This document shows, in pieces, positions 1-7,928 of a DNA stretch of 64,000 nt; the first letter of the stretch is position 1, and each line of letters opens with the position of its first letter. A model generated the notes under the pieces. That model was not told where the DNA came from. It searched no databases and was given only the letters and a program-made list of their open reading frames with translations. Source of the DNA: Bacteroidia bacterium (GTDB lineage: Bacteria; Bacteroidota; Bacteroidia; B-17B0; Aurantibacillaceae); the NCBI GenBank assembly GCA_016787445.1, contig JAEUTQ010000038.1:1-64000 (forward strand), read 5' to 3'. A program made the translations under genes and the position numbers.

Positions 1-3
1 TTT

Positions 4-1266
4 TTATAAAAGCGAATTTAAGATTTGTCCGAACCTGAAAATATCCTCGAAAGAATTATATAAAGGCACAGGTGCACAACGTATTACGTTTGGTTCACGC
101 CAATCCGGAATCACACCGTTTTCGATTAATTTATTGTACAAAGGTTTTCCGTATCCATTCGCAACAATTGAAATCTGACATCCTCTGTTTTCTTTTGGTG
201 TAATAATTTCCAAGCAATCATTTTTTTGCTTGTTCACCTCTCCAACAATAAATTCAAGATAAGCAGTTAACCGCTTGCTTCTTTCCACCAACGCGTCCAT
301 GCCTACTTCATCAAAAATATCTAATGAGGCGCGACATGCTGCCATTGCAAAAATTGGCGCATTACTCATTTGCCATCTTTCAGCCGTTTGCATAGGTACA
401 AATGTTTTGTCCATTAAGAAACGAGTTTTCTTATCATGGCCCCACCATCCTGCAAACATTGGTAAATCTGTATTCTTTAAATGCTTTTGGTGTACAAAGG
501 CTCCGGCAACACTGCCCGGACCGCTATTCAAATATTTATAACTGCACCACGCTGCAAAATCAACACCCCAATCGTGCAGTGCTAATTTTAAATTTCCGGC
601 GCCGTGCGCTAAATCAAATCCTACAATGGCGCCTGCTTTATGTCCGGCTTCCGTAATTGCTTTCATATCGAAAACCTGACCCGTAAAATAATTCACGCCG
701 CCAATCATTACCAGTGCTAACGAATCCTTATTTTTTTCGATCGCCTCATAAATATCTTCATGACGAATGGTATACTCACCTTCTCTCGGTGAAATTTCTA
801 TTAAAGCATCTTCGATAGAATAACCGTGGAATTTTATTTGCGATCGTAAAGCATATTGATCGCTAGGAAACGCCTTTGCCTCACAAAGAATTTTATAACG
901 CTGTTTCGTTGGTCGGTAAAAAGAAACCATCAATAAATGAAGATTAACAGTTAATTGATTCATCATAACTGTCTCTTCAGGAAGAGCCCCGACGATCTTT
1001 GCCATTTTATCGGTAAGAAATTCATGATATGGCATCCATGGATGTTTAGCCAGGAAATGACCTTCCACACCCAACTTCGCCCAATCTTCCAACTCTTGTT
1101 GTATATACGATTGGGTTGTTTTAGGTTGCAATCCCAAAGAGTTTCCCGTGAAATACACTACATCTTGTCCGTTATGTTGTGGAAATAAGAAGCGTTGACG
1201 ATAAACACTTAATTTATCGGCTTTATCACTTTGTTGTGCAAATTCCAAACTATTCATAAAATTCAT
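4..1266 (-). CDS. kynU: Kynureninase
   Basis: PLP-dependent hydrolase that cleaves kynurenine (or 3-hydroxykynurenine) to anthranilate (or 3-hydroxyanthranilate) plus alanine in tryptophan catabolism or de novo NAD synthesis. Family features seen: an N-terminal segment with YFTGNSLGLQPK, the PLP-contact stretch GFDLAHGAGN, and the Schiff-base lysine in SYKYLNSGPG. From the ATG at 1266 it is 420 residues, the usual family length. A longer frame to 1353 would run through the promoter and into hemL, so it is not used; a second ATG lies three codons downstream (1257). No other kynurenine-pathway gene is nearby. It diverges from hemL across a shared palindromic promoter. The stop codon is at 4-6, so the gene is complete. 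Confidence 0.93.
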   Translation of the reverse strand: MNFMNSLEFAQQSDKADKLSVYRQRFLFPQHNGQDVVYFTGNSLGLQPKTTQSYIQQELEDWAKLGVEGHFLAKHPWMPYHEFLTDKMAKIVGALPEETVMMNQLTVNLHLLMVSFYRPTKQRYKILCEAKAFPSDQYALRSQIKFHGYSIEDALIEISPREGEYTIRHEDIYEAIEKNKDSLALVMIGGVNYFTGQVFDMKAITEAGHKAGAIVGFDLAHGAGNLKLALHDWGVDFAAWCSYKYLNSGPGSVAGAFVHQKHLKNTDLPMFAGWWGHDKKTRFLMDKTFVPMQTAERWQMSNAPIFAMAACRASLDIFDEVGMDALVERSKRLTAYLEFIVGEVNKQKNDCLEIITPKENRGCQISIVANGYGKPLYNKLIENGVIPDWREPNVIRCAPVPLYNSFEDIFRFGQILNSLL

Positions 1267-1290
1267 AAAATTGGGTATTATGTAACCATC

Positions 1291-1306
1291 CAAAGATATA
1301 TCTTTG
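1291..1306. promoter_or_regulatory. Palindromic divergent promoter of kynU and hemL
   Basis: The 16 bases CAAAGATATATCTTTG are a perfect palindrome. Each half is the Bacteroidota -7 element TAnnTTTG (here TATCTTTG), one facing hemL (1299-1306) and one facing kynU (1291-1298). Predicted transcription starts would lie a few bases outside each end, giving leaders of roughly 20 bases to both start codons. Because the two -7 elements share the centre, RNA polymerase presumably cannot occupy both at once. A TTG that could serve as a -33 element for hemL is at 1271-1273, with longer than usual spacing. Confidence 0.65.
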
Positions 1307-1329
1307 TGCCTGATTTTTATAGTACTCTT

Positions 1330-2610
1330 ATGAAAAATAATACCTCTGCACAATTATTCGAAAAAGCTAAAAATTTCTTCCCAGGTGGCGTAAACTCTCC
1401 GGTACGCGCATTCAGAAGCGTGGGCGGAACACCTTTATTTATTGATAAGGGTAAAGGTTCGCATATTTGGGATGCTGACGGGAATGAATTAGTAGATTAT
1501 TGTTGTAGCTGGGGGCCATTAATTTTAGGGCACGCGAATGAAAAGGTTCTTAATGCCGTGGAAAAAACGATGCGTAACGGAACTTCGTTTGGAGCTCCGA
1601 CGCGCTTAGAAAATGAATTGGCCGAATTAATTTTAAGTAACAATCCGTTTATTGAAAAAATACGCTTTGTAAGTAGCGGAACAGAAGCCGTTATGAGTGC
1701 CATCCGTTTAGCGAGAGGATTTACAGGCAGAAATAAAATTTTAAAATTTGAAGGATGTTACCACGGTCACAGTGATTCTTTGTTGGTAAAAGCGGGTTCA
1801 GGTTTAGTTACTTTTGGTAATACATCTTCTGCAGGCGTACCTGAGAGTTTTGTCAATGAAACTATCGTTGTTTCATTAAATAACAAAAAAGCAGTGGAAG
1901 AAGCGTTTGCGCAATTTCACAATCAGATAGCATGTATAATTATTGAACCGATTCCTGCTAACAATGGATTGTTATTGCAAGACAAAGATTATTTACAATT
2001 CCTCAGAGATATTTGTACAAAAAATGGAACACTCTTATTATTTGATGAAGTGATCAGCGGATTCCGTGTTGGATTCACCGGTGCGGCTGGTTATTACAAT
2101 ATTAAACCTGATATTATTACTTATGGAAAAATCATTGGTGGAGGATTCCCTGTAGGCGCGTATGGCGCGAGTAAAGAAATCATGAGTAAGATTTCTCCGG
2201 AAGGTGGCGTATACCAAGCGGGAACTTTAAGTGGAAATCCAGTTGCCATGAGTGCCGGTATCGCGCAACTCAGTGAATGCTTAAAACCAAACTTCTATAA
2301 AAAACTGGAAAGCAAAACTCAGAAATTACTTAGCGGATTATCGCAATTCAAAACAAAAAACTTTAAAGTGTTTTCAGTTGGAAGTATTTTCTGGATTGCG
2401 TTTACAGATAAAGACAAAATTCAAACTGCTGAAGATATTGATGCGGATTCGATGCAATACTTCCGTACCATGTACCATCATTTATTAGAGCATGGTATTT
2501 ATATGGGACCTTCCGGTTATGAAGTTGGATTTATGAGTGAAGCGCACAGCGATGATGACATCACGAAAACCATTGCAGCTTTTCATAAAGCCTTACAACA
2601 CGTACAATAG
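1330..2610 (+). CDS. hemL: Glutamate-1-semialdehyde 2,1-aminomutase
   Basis: Class III PLP aminomutase that converts glutamate-1-semialdehyde to 5-aminolevulinate, the committed precursor of haem by the C5 pathway. Seen: the N-terminal signature FPGGVNSPVRAF, the cofactor stretch LLFDEVISGFRVG, and the PLP lysine in ITYGKIIGGGFPVGAYG. From the ATG at 1330 it is 426 residues, the normal length; the frame is open further upstream but that part lies over the promoter. The 3' end overlaps the convergent UbiA-like gene by 18 bases. The window also carries hemW, but not next to it. Confidence 0.96.
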   Translation: MKNNTSAQLFEKAKNFFPGGVNSPVRAFRSVGGTPLFIDKGKGSHIWDADGNELVDYCCSWGPLILGHANEKVLNAVEKTMRNGTSFGAPTRLENELAELILSNNPFIEKIRFVSSGTEAVMSAIRLARGFTGRNKILKFEGCYHGHSDSLLVKAGSGLVTFGNTSSAGVPESFVNETIVVSLNNKKAVEEAFAQFHNQIACIIIEPIPANNGLLLQDKDYLQFLRDICTKNGTLLLFDEVISGFRVGFTGAAGYYNIKPDIITYGKIIGGGFPVGAYGASKEIMSKISPEGGVYQAGTLSGNPVAMSAGIAQLSECLKPNFYKKLESKTQKLLSGLSQFKTKNFKVFSVGSIFWIAFTDKDKIQTAEDIDADSMQYFRTMYHHLLEHGIYMGPSGYEVGFMSEAHSDDDITKTIAAFHKALQHVQ

Positions 2611-3447
2611 TAATGTTTGCAGAATAATTATTCCGTCCGTTAAATAAACAAAATAATACGGATGACGTTTTTCATTGGCCTGAGTAATCACGATTACTGT
2701 TACCAGAAAAATTAATCCGCGAATGACAATCAGGCTTCTTACCTCAATGAAAAAAGACAGGATAAAATAAATCAGCATTAATCCTATTGCCACTCGCTTA
2801 CTGTTCTTAATCCCAATAGAAACAGGGAATGATTGAGTTCCCTCCTCTTTGTCTTTCACGTAATCTCTGATATCGAAAGGAATACAGAGCGCGGCAATAA
2901 AACAGAACTGAGATATTACATATAGCCACTCGTCTTTGGTAAAAGCTCTTATGCCCGTAAATTCATTGTTATGAAACATAAAAGGAATGACAATACAAAC
3001 GGTGACCCATACAAATGCAATAGCAAACTGCTTCACAAATTTTACCTTTCGTAAACTGAGAGGGGGAAGAAAATATAACAAACTTAAAAAGGCACAAATG
3101 CTATAAACAAATATACCTTCGCGATAAGTCATAAAAATACTCCATACCACTTCCCAAAATCCGAAAACAAAAAGAATAGCCAATGTAAAAATCCATTTCT
3201 TATTCTTTCTATACCAATGCAAACGATGATCCGTTGTAGGTAAAGTGCTTTGATACACACGCTGTAAATTGTAAAGAAAAAAAGCCGCGGCGAAATTTAA
3301 AATCGCGAATGAAAAAGAAGGTTGTGCAATATTATCAAAAATGAATGCGCCTTGAAACGTTGAACAACATACGGCAATAGCGAGAAATAAATTTGAAAAG
3401 CCAAGGAAATCAAAAAACGAGTTAGATATTTTGCTTTGTTGTGACAA
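2593..3447 (-). CDS. UbiA-like polytopic membrane protein
   Basis: Hydrophobic protein with about seven to nine membrane segments. It resembles the UbiA prenyltransferase superfamily: a cytosolic loop IPFDIRDYVKDKEEGTQSFP matches the second Asp-rich motif (DxxDxxxD followed by G-T-x-P). The first Asp-rich motif expected near the N terminus (NDxxDxxxD) is not visible; the corresponding loop reads LYNLQRVYQS. Catalysis is therefore uncertain. Start chosen: TTG at 3447, immediately after the rlmB stop (3449), which would allow translational coupling. A GTG at 3486 overlapping rlmB is the alternative and adds 13 residues. Substrate unknown. Confidence 0.7.
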   Translation of the reverse strand: MSQQSKISNSFFDFLGFSNLFLAIAVCCSTFQGAFIFDNIAQPSFSFAILNFAAAFFLYNLQRVYQSTLPTTDHRLHWYRKNKKWIFTLAILFVFGFWEVVWSIFMTYREGIFVYSICAFLSLLYFLPPLSLRKVKFVKQFAIAFVWVTVCIVIPFMFHNNEFTGIRAFTKDEWLYVISQFCFIAALCIPFDIRDYVKDKEEGTQSFPVSIGIKNSKRVAIGLMLIYFILSFFIEVRSLIVIRGLIFLVTVIVITQANEKRHPYYFVYLTDGIIILQTLLLYVL

Positions 3448-3448
3448 T

Positions 3449-4183
3449 CTATAAACGTTGATGAACAACTTCAAACAACACCACACCTGTGGCTACAGAT
3501 ACGTTTAAAGATGCAATATTTCCGGTCATCGGGATTTTAACCTGCACATCGCTGCGCTTTAAATACTCCCCGCTAATTCCATTTTCCTCGGAACCCATAA
3601 TAATAGCGGTGGGTTTTTTAAAATCAGCATCATAAATTAATTTATCTGTCTTCTCGTGGCAGGCTACTATTTGCAAACCATATTCCTTTAAATACTCTAT
3701 GGTGTGTTTTAAATTATCTTCTCTGCAAACTTTTAATCGATGTAAAGCTCCTGCACTGGTTTTGATAGCATCACCATTAATTTGCGCTGCTCCTCTGCTG
3801 GGAATAATAATAAAATCAACGCCTGCACATTCAGCGCTTCGGGCAATGGCACCGAAATTGCGCACATCCGTAACGCGATCAAGAATTAAAACTAAAGGTG
3901 TTTTGCCGGCTTCAAAAACTTCTGCCAATAAATCTTCCGTGCTGTAATAATTTACTTCTGCAATGTATGCAATGGCACCTTGGTGATTTTTATCGGTAAG
4001 TCGCTTTAGTTTTTCCGGAGGCACAAACTGAAACGGAATTTCAGAACCACGCAAAGCCTGACGTAACTGATTAAACAATTCATTGGATAATCCTTTTTGT
4101 AATAAAATTTTATCAATGGCTTTACCGGCATTTATCGCTTCAATAATGGCGCGAATTCCGAATATGAGTGTACCTTCATTCAT
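3449..4183 (-). CDS. rlmB: 23S rRNA (guanosine-2'-O)-methyltransferase, RlmB/TrmH type
   Basis: SPOUT-fold SAM-dependent methyltransferase that in E. coli methylates the ribose of G2251 in 23S rRNA. The three SpoU motifs are present in order: NFGAIARSAECAGVD, IIMGSEENGIS, and IPMTGNIASLNVSVATGV. An N-terminal substrate-binding domain (about residues 1-75, with GIRAIIEAI and FQFVPPEKL) precedes them, which fits RlmB rather than the shorter TrmH. The length of 244 residues is typical. The UbiA-like gene follows directly. Confidence 0.93.
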   Translation of the reverse strand: MNEGTLIFGIRAIIEAINAGKAIDKILLQKGLSNELFNQLRQALRGSEIPFQFVPPEKLKRLTDKNHQGAIAYIAEVNYYSTEDLLAEVFEAGKTPLVLILDRVTDVRNFGAIARSAECAGVDFIIIPSRGAAQINGDAIKTSAGALHRLKVCREDNLKHTIEYLKEYGLQIVACHEKTDKLIYDADFKKPTAIIMGSEENGISGEYLKRSDVQVKIPMTGNIASLNVSVATGVVLFEVVHQRL

Positions 4184-4208
4184 GTGCGGTAAAGGTACTT
4201 ATTAAAAT

Positions 4209-5837
4209 TTAATTAATGATGAGTTTTTTAGTGAGAACGAGTTCGTCTTTAGTCATTCGAACTAAGTAGATTCCCTTAGGGTAATTGCTAAAATCTAAAG
4301 CTAAACTAGCCGGTTGGTGATTTAAACTGAAAAGTGATTTTCCTTGCGCATCATAAACTTCTAAATCAAAACCCTCCTCCGGTAATAATCTGAAATTAAC
4401 GATACCCGAACTTGGATTTGGATACATGACAAAATCATCTTCATTTTTAGCAATAACATCCAGTCCGGTGGTATTCAACATTTTTGCCAATAACAAATCA
4501 CCGCTTCCATTACAATTTAAATTAGTAGCACCCAAGCTCACCGACGTACTTGAAAAATAGCCCCCGCAATAAATATTTCCGGCGCCGTCCAAAGCCAAGG
4601 CATTCCAACCATCATCTGTTCCTCCGCCTACGCCGTCCGCCCATAAGGCTGTCCCGGTTGGACTATACGCTACTAAAAAAGCATCGCCCACTCCACCAAA
4701 ACTTAAAGTCTGAGTTCCGAATGAAGCCAGGAAACTGTGATTATGTCCGTTTACATAAATTCGTCCTACCGCATCAACCCCAATACCATAACCGTAATCA
4801 TCGTTATTACCACCCCCACCTTGTGCCCATTGCGAAACACAATTCGAATTGGTTTTAATTACCAACATATCGCGACTACCATAATTACTTAATGTGGATG
4901 TGCCAATCGTTAAACTCGGACTAAAATAATATCCTGTTAGAATAATATTTCCATTGATGTCACGCGTTATTCCGGTTGCTACCTCATCCAGCATGTCTCC
5001 AAACGTTGTTGCAGTTAAAACATTTCCCATGTTATTCAATTTAATCAGAAAAATATCTGCGCTGGCAGGAGACGTGTTGTTAAGCGTAGTGGTACCAACC
5101 GTTAGGCTTGAACTTTTGTACAATCCGGTAACATAAGAATTTCCGGAAGGGTCAACCGTAATCCCATTAGCATTTTCAGCGAGATTATCACCAAAGCTTT
5201 GTGCCCACATTACATTTCCGCTGGCATCCAGTTTAGCAACAAAAGCATCATTGTTTCCGAAAGTGTTTAAAGTAAAAGTTCCCATGGTTAAGGTGGCACT
5301 GTTGTAATAGCCCGTTATCAATACATTACCGCTAGCTTCAACTGCAACTGCATTAGCAACGGTACTTCCGCCATCCCCGAAATTTTTCGCCCACAATATA
5401 TTTCCATTCACATCCATTTTTACAATAAACATGTCACCGAAAGCAGAATTAGTCAAAGTTGTAGTGCCGCAAACCATGCTTGCACTAATGAAACTTCCTA
5501 CAACATACGAATTACCTATAGCATCTATGGCAATAGCATTGGCATTATCATCAAAACCGCCGCCAAAACTTTTTACCCATAATGGATTTCCATTCACATC
5601 AAACTTGGCAACATAAGAATCGTAATTACCATTGTTGGTTAAAGTATATGTGCCGATTGTAAAATTAGAACTGAAATAATAACCACAAGTATAAGATTCG
5701 CCGATGCTATTTACAGCCAGACCTGAAATATTTTCTGAAGCTGTGCTGCCGTGACTTTTTGCCCATTGCCAATTCGGAACTTGTGCATTTGAGAATAAAG
5801 CAATTAAGATTACGATTATGCAGAAGATTTTTCTCAA
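4209..5837 (-). CDS. Secreted SBBP-repeat propeller with T9SS type A sorting domain
   Basis: A signal peptide (MRKIFCIIVILIALFSNAQ) is followed by seven repeats of about 65 residues, each with a W-A-K/Q-S-F-G entry strand and GNSYVTGxY and DAFVAKLDxxGN strands. This is the SBBP beta-propeller repeat, and seven copies suit one closed seven-bladed propeller. The last ~75 residues (from FVMYPNPSSGIVNF to TKKLIIN) form a type A T9SS sorting domain, so the mature protein should be exported by T9SS and released or anchored on the surface. The start is a TTG overlapping the upstream TGA by four bases (TTGA), so translation is probably coupled. Function unknown beyond a surface propeller. Confidence 0.86.
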   Translation of the reverse strand: MRKIFCIIVILIALFSNAQVPNWQWAKSHGSTASENISGLAVNSIGESYTCGYYFSSNFTIGTYTLTNNGNYDSYVAKFDVNGNPLWVKSFGGGFDDNANAIAIDAIGNSYVVGSFISASMVCGTTTLTNSAFGDMFIVKMDVNGNILWAKNFGDGGSTVANAVAVEASGNVLITGYYNSATLTMGTFTLNTFGNNDAFVAKLDASGNVMWAQSFGDNLAENANGITVDPSGNSYVTGLYKSSSLTVGTTTLNNTSPASADIFLIKLNNMGNVLTATTFGDMLDEVATGITRDINGNIILTGYYFSPSLTIGTSTLSNYGSRDMLVIKTNSNCVSQWAQGGGGNNDDYGYGIGVDAVGRIYVNGHNHSFLASFGTQTLSFGGVGDAFLVAYSPTGTALWADGVGGGTDDGWNALALDGAGNIYCGGYFSSTSVSLGATNLNCNGSGDLLLAKMLNTTGLDVIAKNEDDFVMYPNPSSGIVNFRLLPEEGFDLEVYDAQGKSLFSLNHQPASLALDFSNYPKGIYLVRMTKDELVLTKKLIIN

Positions 5838-6292
5838 GCTAAATTAAATTGTTTCAAATGATGTAAAGCATGCTTATGTAACAAATGCAACCATTGCTCG
5901 TAATTAAAATCGCCAAAGAATGGATTCATTACAACAGCATTGGGATTTTTCTTATAGAAATCGACAAAGGATTTGATTTCTCTATCAATTTCTGTAATGG
6001 CCGCCTCTATGCTGAAATTACGTAAGGGCGCAGCCTCTTCTGTCATTAAGGAATTTTTGGTGCCGGGCTTAAACTCCTTATCACTTAAAGCAAAACTTCT
6101 CACTTTCTCCAAAATTGTTTCAGGCGTTTGCAGAGGGTGAGCAACACGTTTCCAGGCTATACCAATAGAATCGGTCATATGTTCTATCATGCCTTGTGGC
6201 GATAAAACACCCCAATTGCCTTTTTCGTTACCGTTTAGTTTTTTAAGAAGAGGGATATATTCCTGAGTGAAGAAGGTTTCTTTATTTGCCAT
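5834..6292 (-). CDS. DinB/DUF1569-like protein
   Basis: Small cytosolic helical protein of 152 residues with no signal peptide. It resembles the DUF1569/DinB four-helix-bundle group: a first His in MIEHMTDSI and a terminal His-rich helix HLLHKHALHHLKQF, which in this superfamily usually bind a divalent metal. Enzymatic activity is unknown; relatives include thiol-dependent transferases. Its stop codon overlaps the TTG start of the SBBP-propeller gene by four bases, so the two are co-transcribed even though their products should lie in different compartments. Confidence 0.7.
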   Translation of the reverse strand: MANKETFFTQEYIPLLKKLNGNEKGNWGVLSPQGMIEHMTDSIGIAWKRVAHPLQTPETILEKVRSFALSDKEFKPGTKNSLMTEEAAPLRNFSIEAAITEIDREIKSFVDFYKKNPNAVVMNPFFGDFNYEQWLHLLHKHALHHLKQFNLA

Positions 6293-6329
6293 AGTTAAAG
6301 CTAAGCAAATAAGTTGAAAAAGTAAAGAC

Positions 6330-6557
6330 CTAAACCTTCATTACCTGAATAATCTTAACCGGACAATTTGCAGCGGCTCTTAAATTATCTTCGTATTCGT
6401 GGTCGTTAACTAAAACCTGATAAAATCCTTTTTTATCAATACCGCCTACCAAAGTACATTTCCCATCCCTTCGCGAAACACGCCAACGATCAAAAGCTGC
6501 TTCTACGCAGGCATTGCAACCAATACATTTATCGCGCTGTTGAATAATGCGTACCAT
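6330..6557 (-). CDS. Small [4Fe-4S] ferredoxin
   Basis: A 75-residue ferredoxin with one clear cluster motif: C11-x2-C14-x2-C17 in KCIGCNACVEA, with the fourth ligand in the C-terminal ANCPVKII. An extra Cys sits mid-sequence (GKCTLVGG). Its ATG overlaps the TGA of the upstream U32 gene by one base (TGATG), so translation is tightly coupled. In E. coli the U32 protein TrhP (YegQ) makes 5-hydroxyuridine in tRNA and, as I recall, also depends on Fe-S functions including the ferredoxin YfhL. This gene is a good candidate for the electron donor of the adjacent U32 enzyme. Confidence 0.88.
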   Translation of the reverse strand: MVRIIQQRDKCIGCNACVEAAFDRWRVSRRDGKCTLVGGIDKKGFYQVLVNDHEYEDNLRAAANCPVKIIQVMKV

Positions 6558-7801
6558 CAGGCATCCACTACTTTGTATAATTTATCGGAAGGACGAACTT
6601 TCTCTGAAACCGGAAAAGTAAAAACATCACCTTTGTTTACCTTCTCCACTGCCTTATCCTCTAATCTTAATTCAGCAACTTTAGTTTCAATATAACCGGT
6701 AGTTGGTCCTGTAATCATGATTTCATCGCCCACGTTTAAATTATGAGATTCCAATTTAAATTCTCCCACACCGGATTTTTCAAAATACTTTAATCCGCGA
6801 CCAATATAAATTTTACGCTTGGTGGCATTGCTTCCATATTCTTTATTCCATTCTCCCATTTTCTTTCCAAGATAATAGCCATCCCAAAATCCGCGGTTGA
6901 ATACTGTTTCTAATCGTTTCTTCCAGTCTTCAATTTTCTCTTGCGTGTAAGTCCCCTCATTATAGGAATCGATGGCTTCACGGTAACATTTGGTAACCGT
7001 GTAAACATAATCGGCAGAACGACCACGGCCTTCAATTTTCAAAACAGAAACGCCGGCATCTAAAATTTGATCGAGAAAATCAATAGTGCATAAATCCTTT
7101 GCCGACATGATGTATTCGTTGTCGACTTCAAATTCTACACCATCTTCTTTGTCGGTAACAATATAACTCTTGCGGCAATTTTGAATGCAGGCACCACGAT
7201 TGGCAGATGCATAATTGGAATGCAGACTCAAATAACACTTTCCTGAAATAGCCATGCATAAGGCGCCGTGCGCGAAGATTTCTACTTCAATTAATCTGCC
7301 TGCCGGACCGGTGATGTTTCTGCGTTTAATTTCACGGGTGATTTCCGCTACTTGCTTTAAACTTAATTCGCGAGCAAGAACAACTACATCCGCAAAATTG
7401 GCATAGAACTCAATCGTATCAATATTGGAAATATTCGCTTGTGTTGAAATATGCACTTCAACGCCTTCTTTCTTCGCGTAATTCAATACAGCATGATCAG
7501 AAGCAATAATAGCAGTGATACCGCTTTCCTTTGCTGCATTCACGATGCTTTTCATTAAGACAATATCATGATCATACAACACCGTATTAAGCGTCAAATA
7601 CGTTTTTACATTATTCTCTTTTCCTATTTGAGCAATTTGCTTTAAATCTTCCAGTGTAAAATTATTGGCGCTGCGTGCACGCATGTTTAATTGTTCAACA
7701 CCAAAGTAAACAGAATTACATCCTGCTTTAATAGCCGCCATTAACGATTCGTATGAACCGGCCGGCGACATTAGCTCTATTTTCTGATTTGAATTGCTCA
7801 T
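6557..7801 (-). CDS. trhP: Peptidase U32 family protein, probable tRNA hydroxylation protein TrhP
   Basis: Member of the U32 family: N-terminal ELMSPAGSYESLMAAIKAG, then NMRARSANNFTLEDL, EIFAHGALCMAISGKCYLS and the family signature region ending RGACIQNCRKSY, with conserved cysteines that in this family are thought to hold a cofactor. The C-terminal domain (from about residue 340, IGRGLKYFEKSGVGEFKLES) matches the extra beta domain of the YegQ/TrhP group. Members make 5-hydroxyuridine at tRNA position 34 using prephenate; assignment here is by family resemblance plus the coupled ferredoxin. The protease activity implied by the old family name is doubtful. Typical length at 414 residues. Confidence 0.82.
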   Translation of the reverse strand: MSNSNQKIELMSPAGSYESLMAAIKAGCNSVYFGVEQLNMRARSANNFTLEDLKQIAQIGKENNVKTYLTLNTVLYDHDIVLMKSIVNAAKESGITAIIASDHAVLNYAKKEGVEVHISTQANISNIDTIEFYANFADVVVLARELSLKQVAEITREIKRRNITGPAGRLIEVEIFAHGALCMAISGKCYLSLHSNYASANRGACIQNCRKSYIVTDKEDGVEFEVDNEYIMSAKDLCTIDFLDQILDAGVSVLKIEGRGRSADYVYTVTKCYREAIDSYNEGTYTQEKIEDWKKRLETVFNRGFWDGYYLGKKMGEWNKEYGSNATKRKIYIGRGLKYFEKSGVGEFKLESHNLNVGDEIMITGPTTGYIETKVAELRLEDKAVEKVNKGDVFTFPVSEKVRPSDKLYKVVDA

Positions 7802-7879
7802 GAAATTTGTCGCGTGAAATTATGACAAACACAGAAGAATGAGAATGACTAAAGTCATTTTTACCAATGTAAAATCAAT

Positions 7880-7912
7880 AAAAAAGCCCCCATATTTCTA
7901 TGGAGGCTTTTT
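7880..7912 (-). terminator. Rho-independent terminator of hppA
   Basis: The stem pairs 7885-7893 with 7900-7908 around a six-base loop, followed on the minus strand by a run of T. One pair is a G-U wobble in minus-strand RNA but would be an A-C mismatch in plus-strand RNA, so the hairpin is built for transcripts coming from hppA. Confidence 0.8.
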
Positions 7913-7928
7913 AAAATGACTCGTTAAA

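Noticed and set aside
1267-1353. Longer N terminus of kynureninase
   Set aside because: It would cross the palindromic promoter and the hemL start; the family length fits the ATG at 1266.
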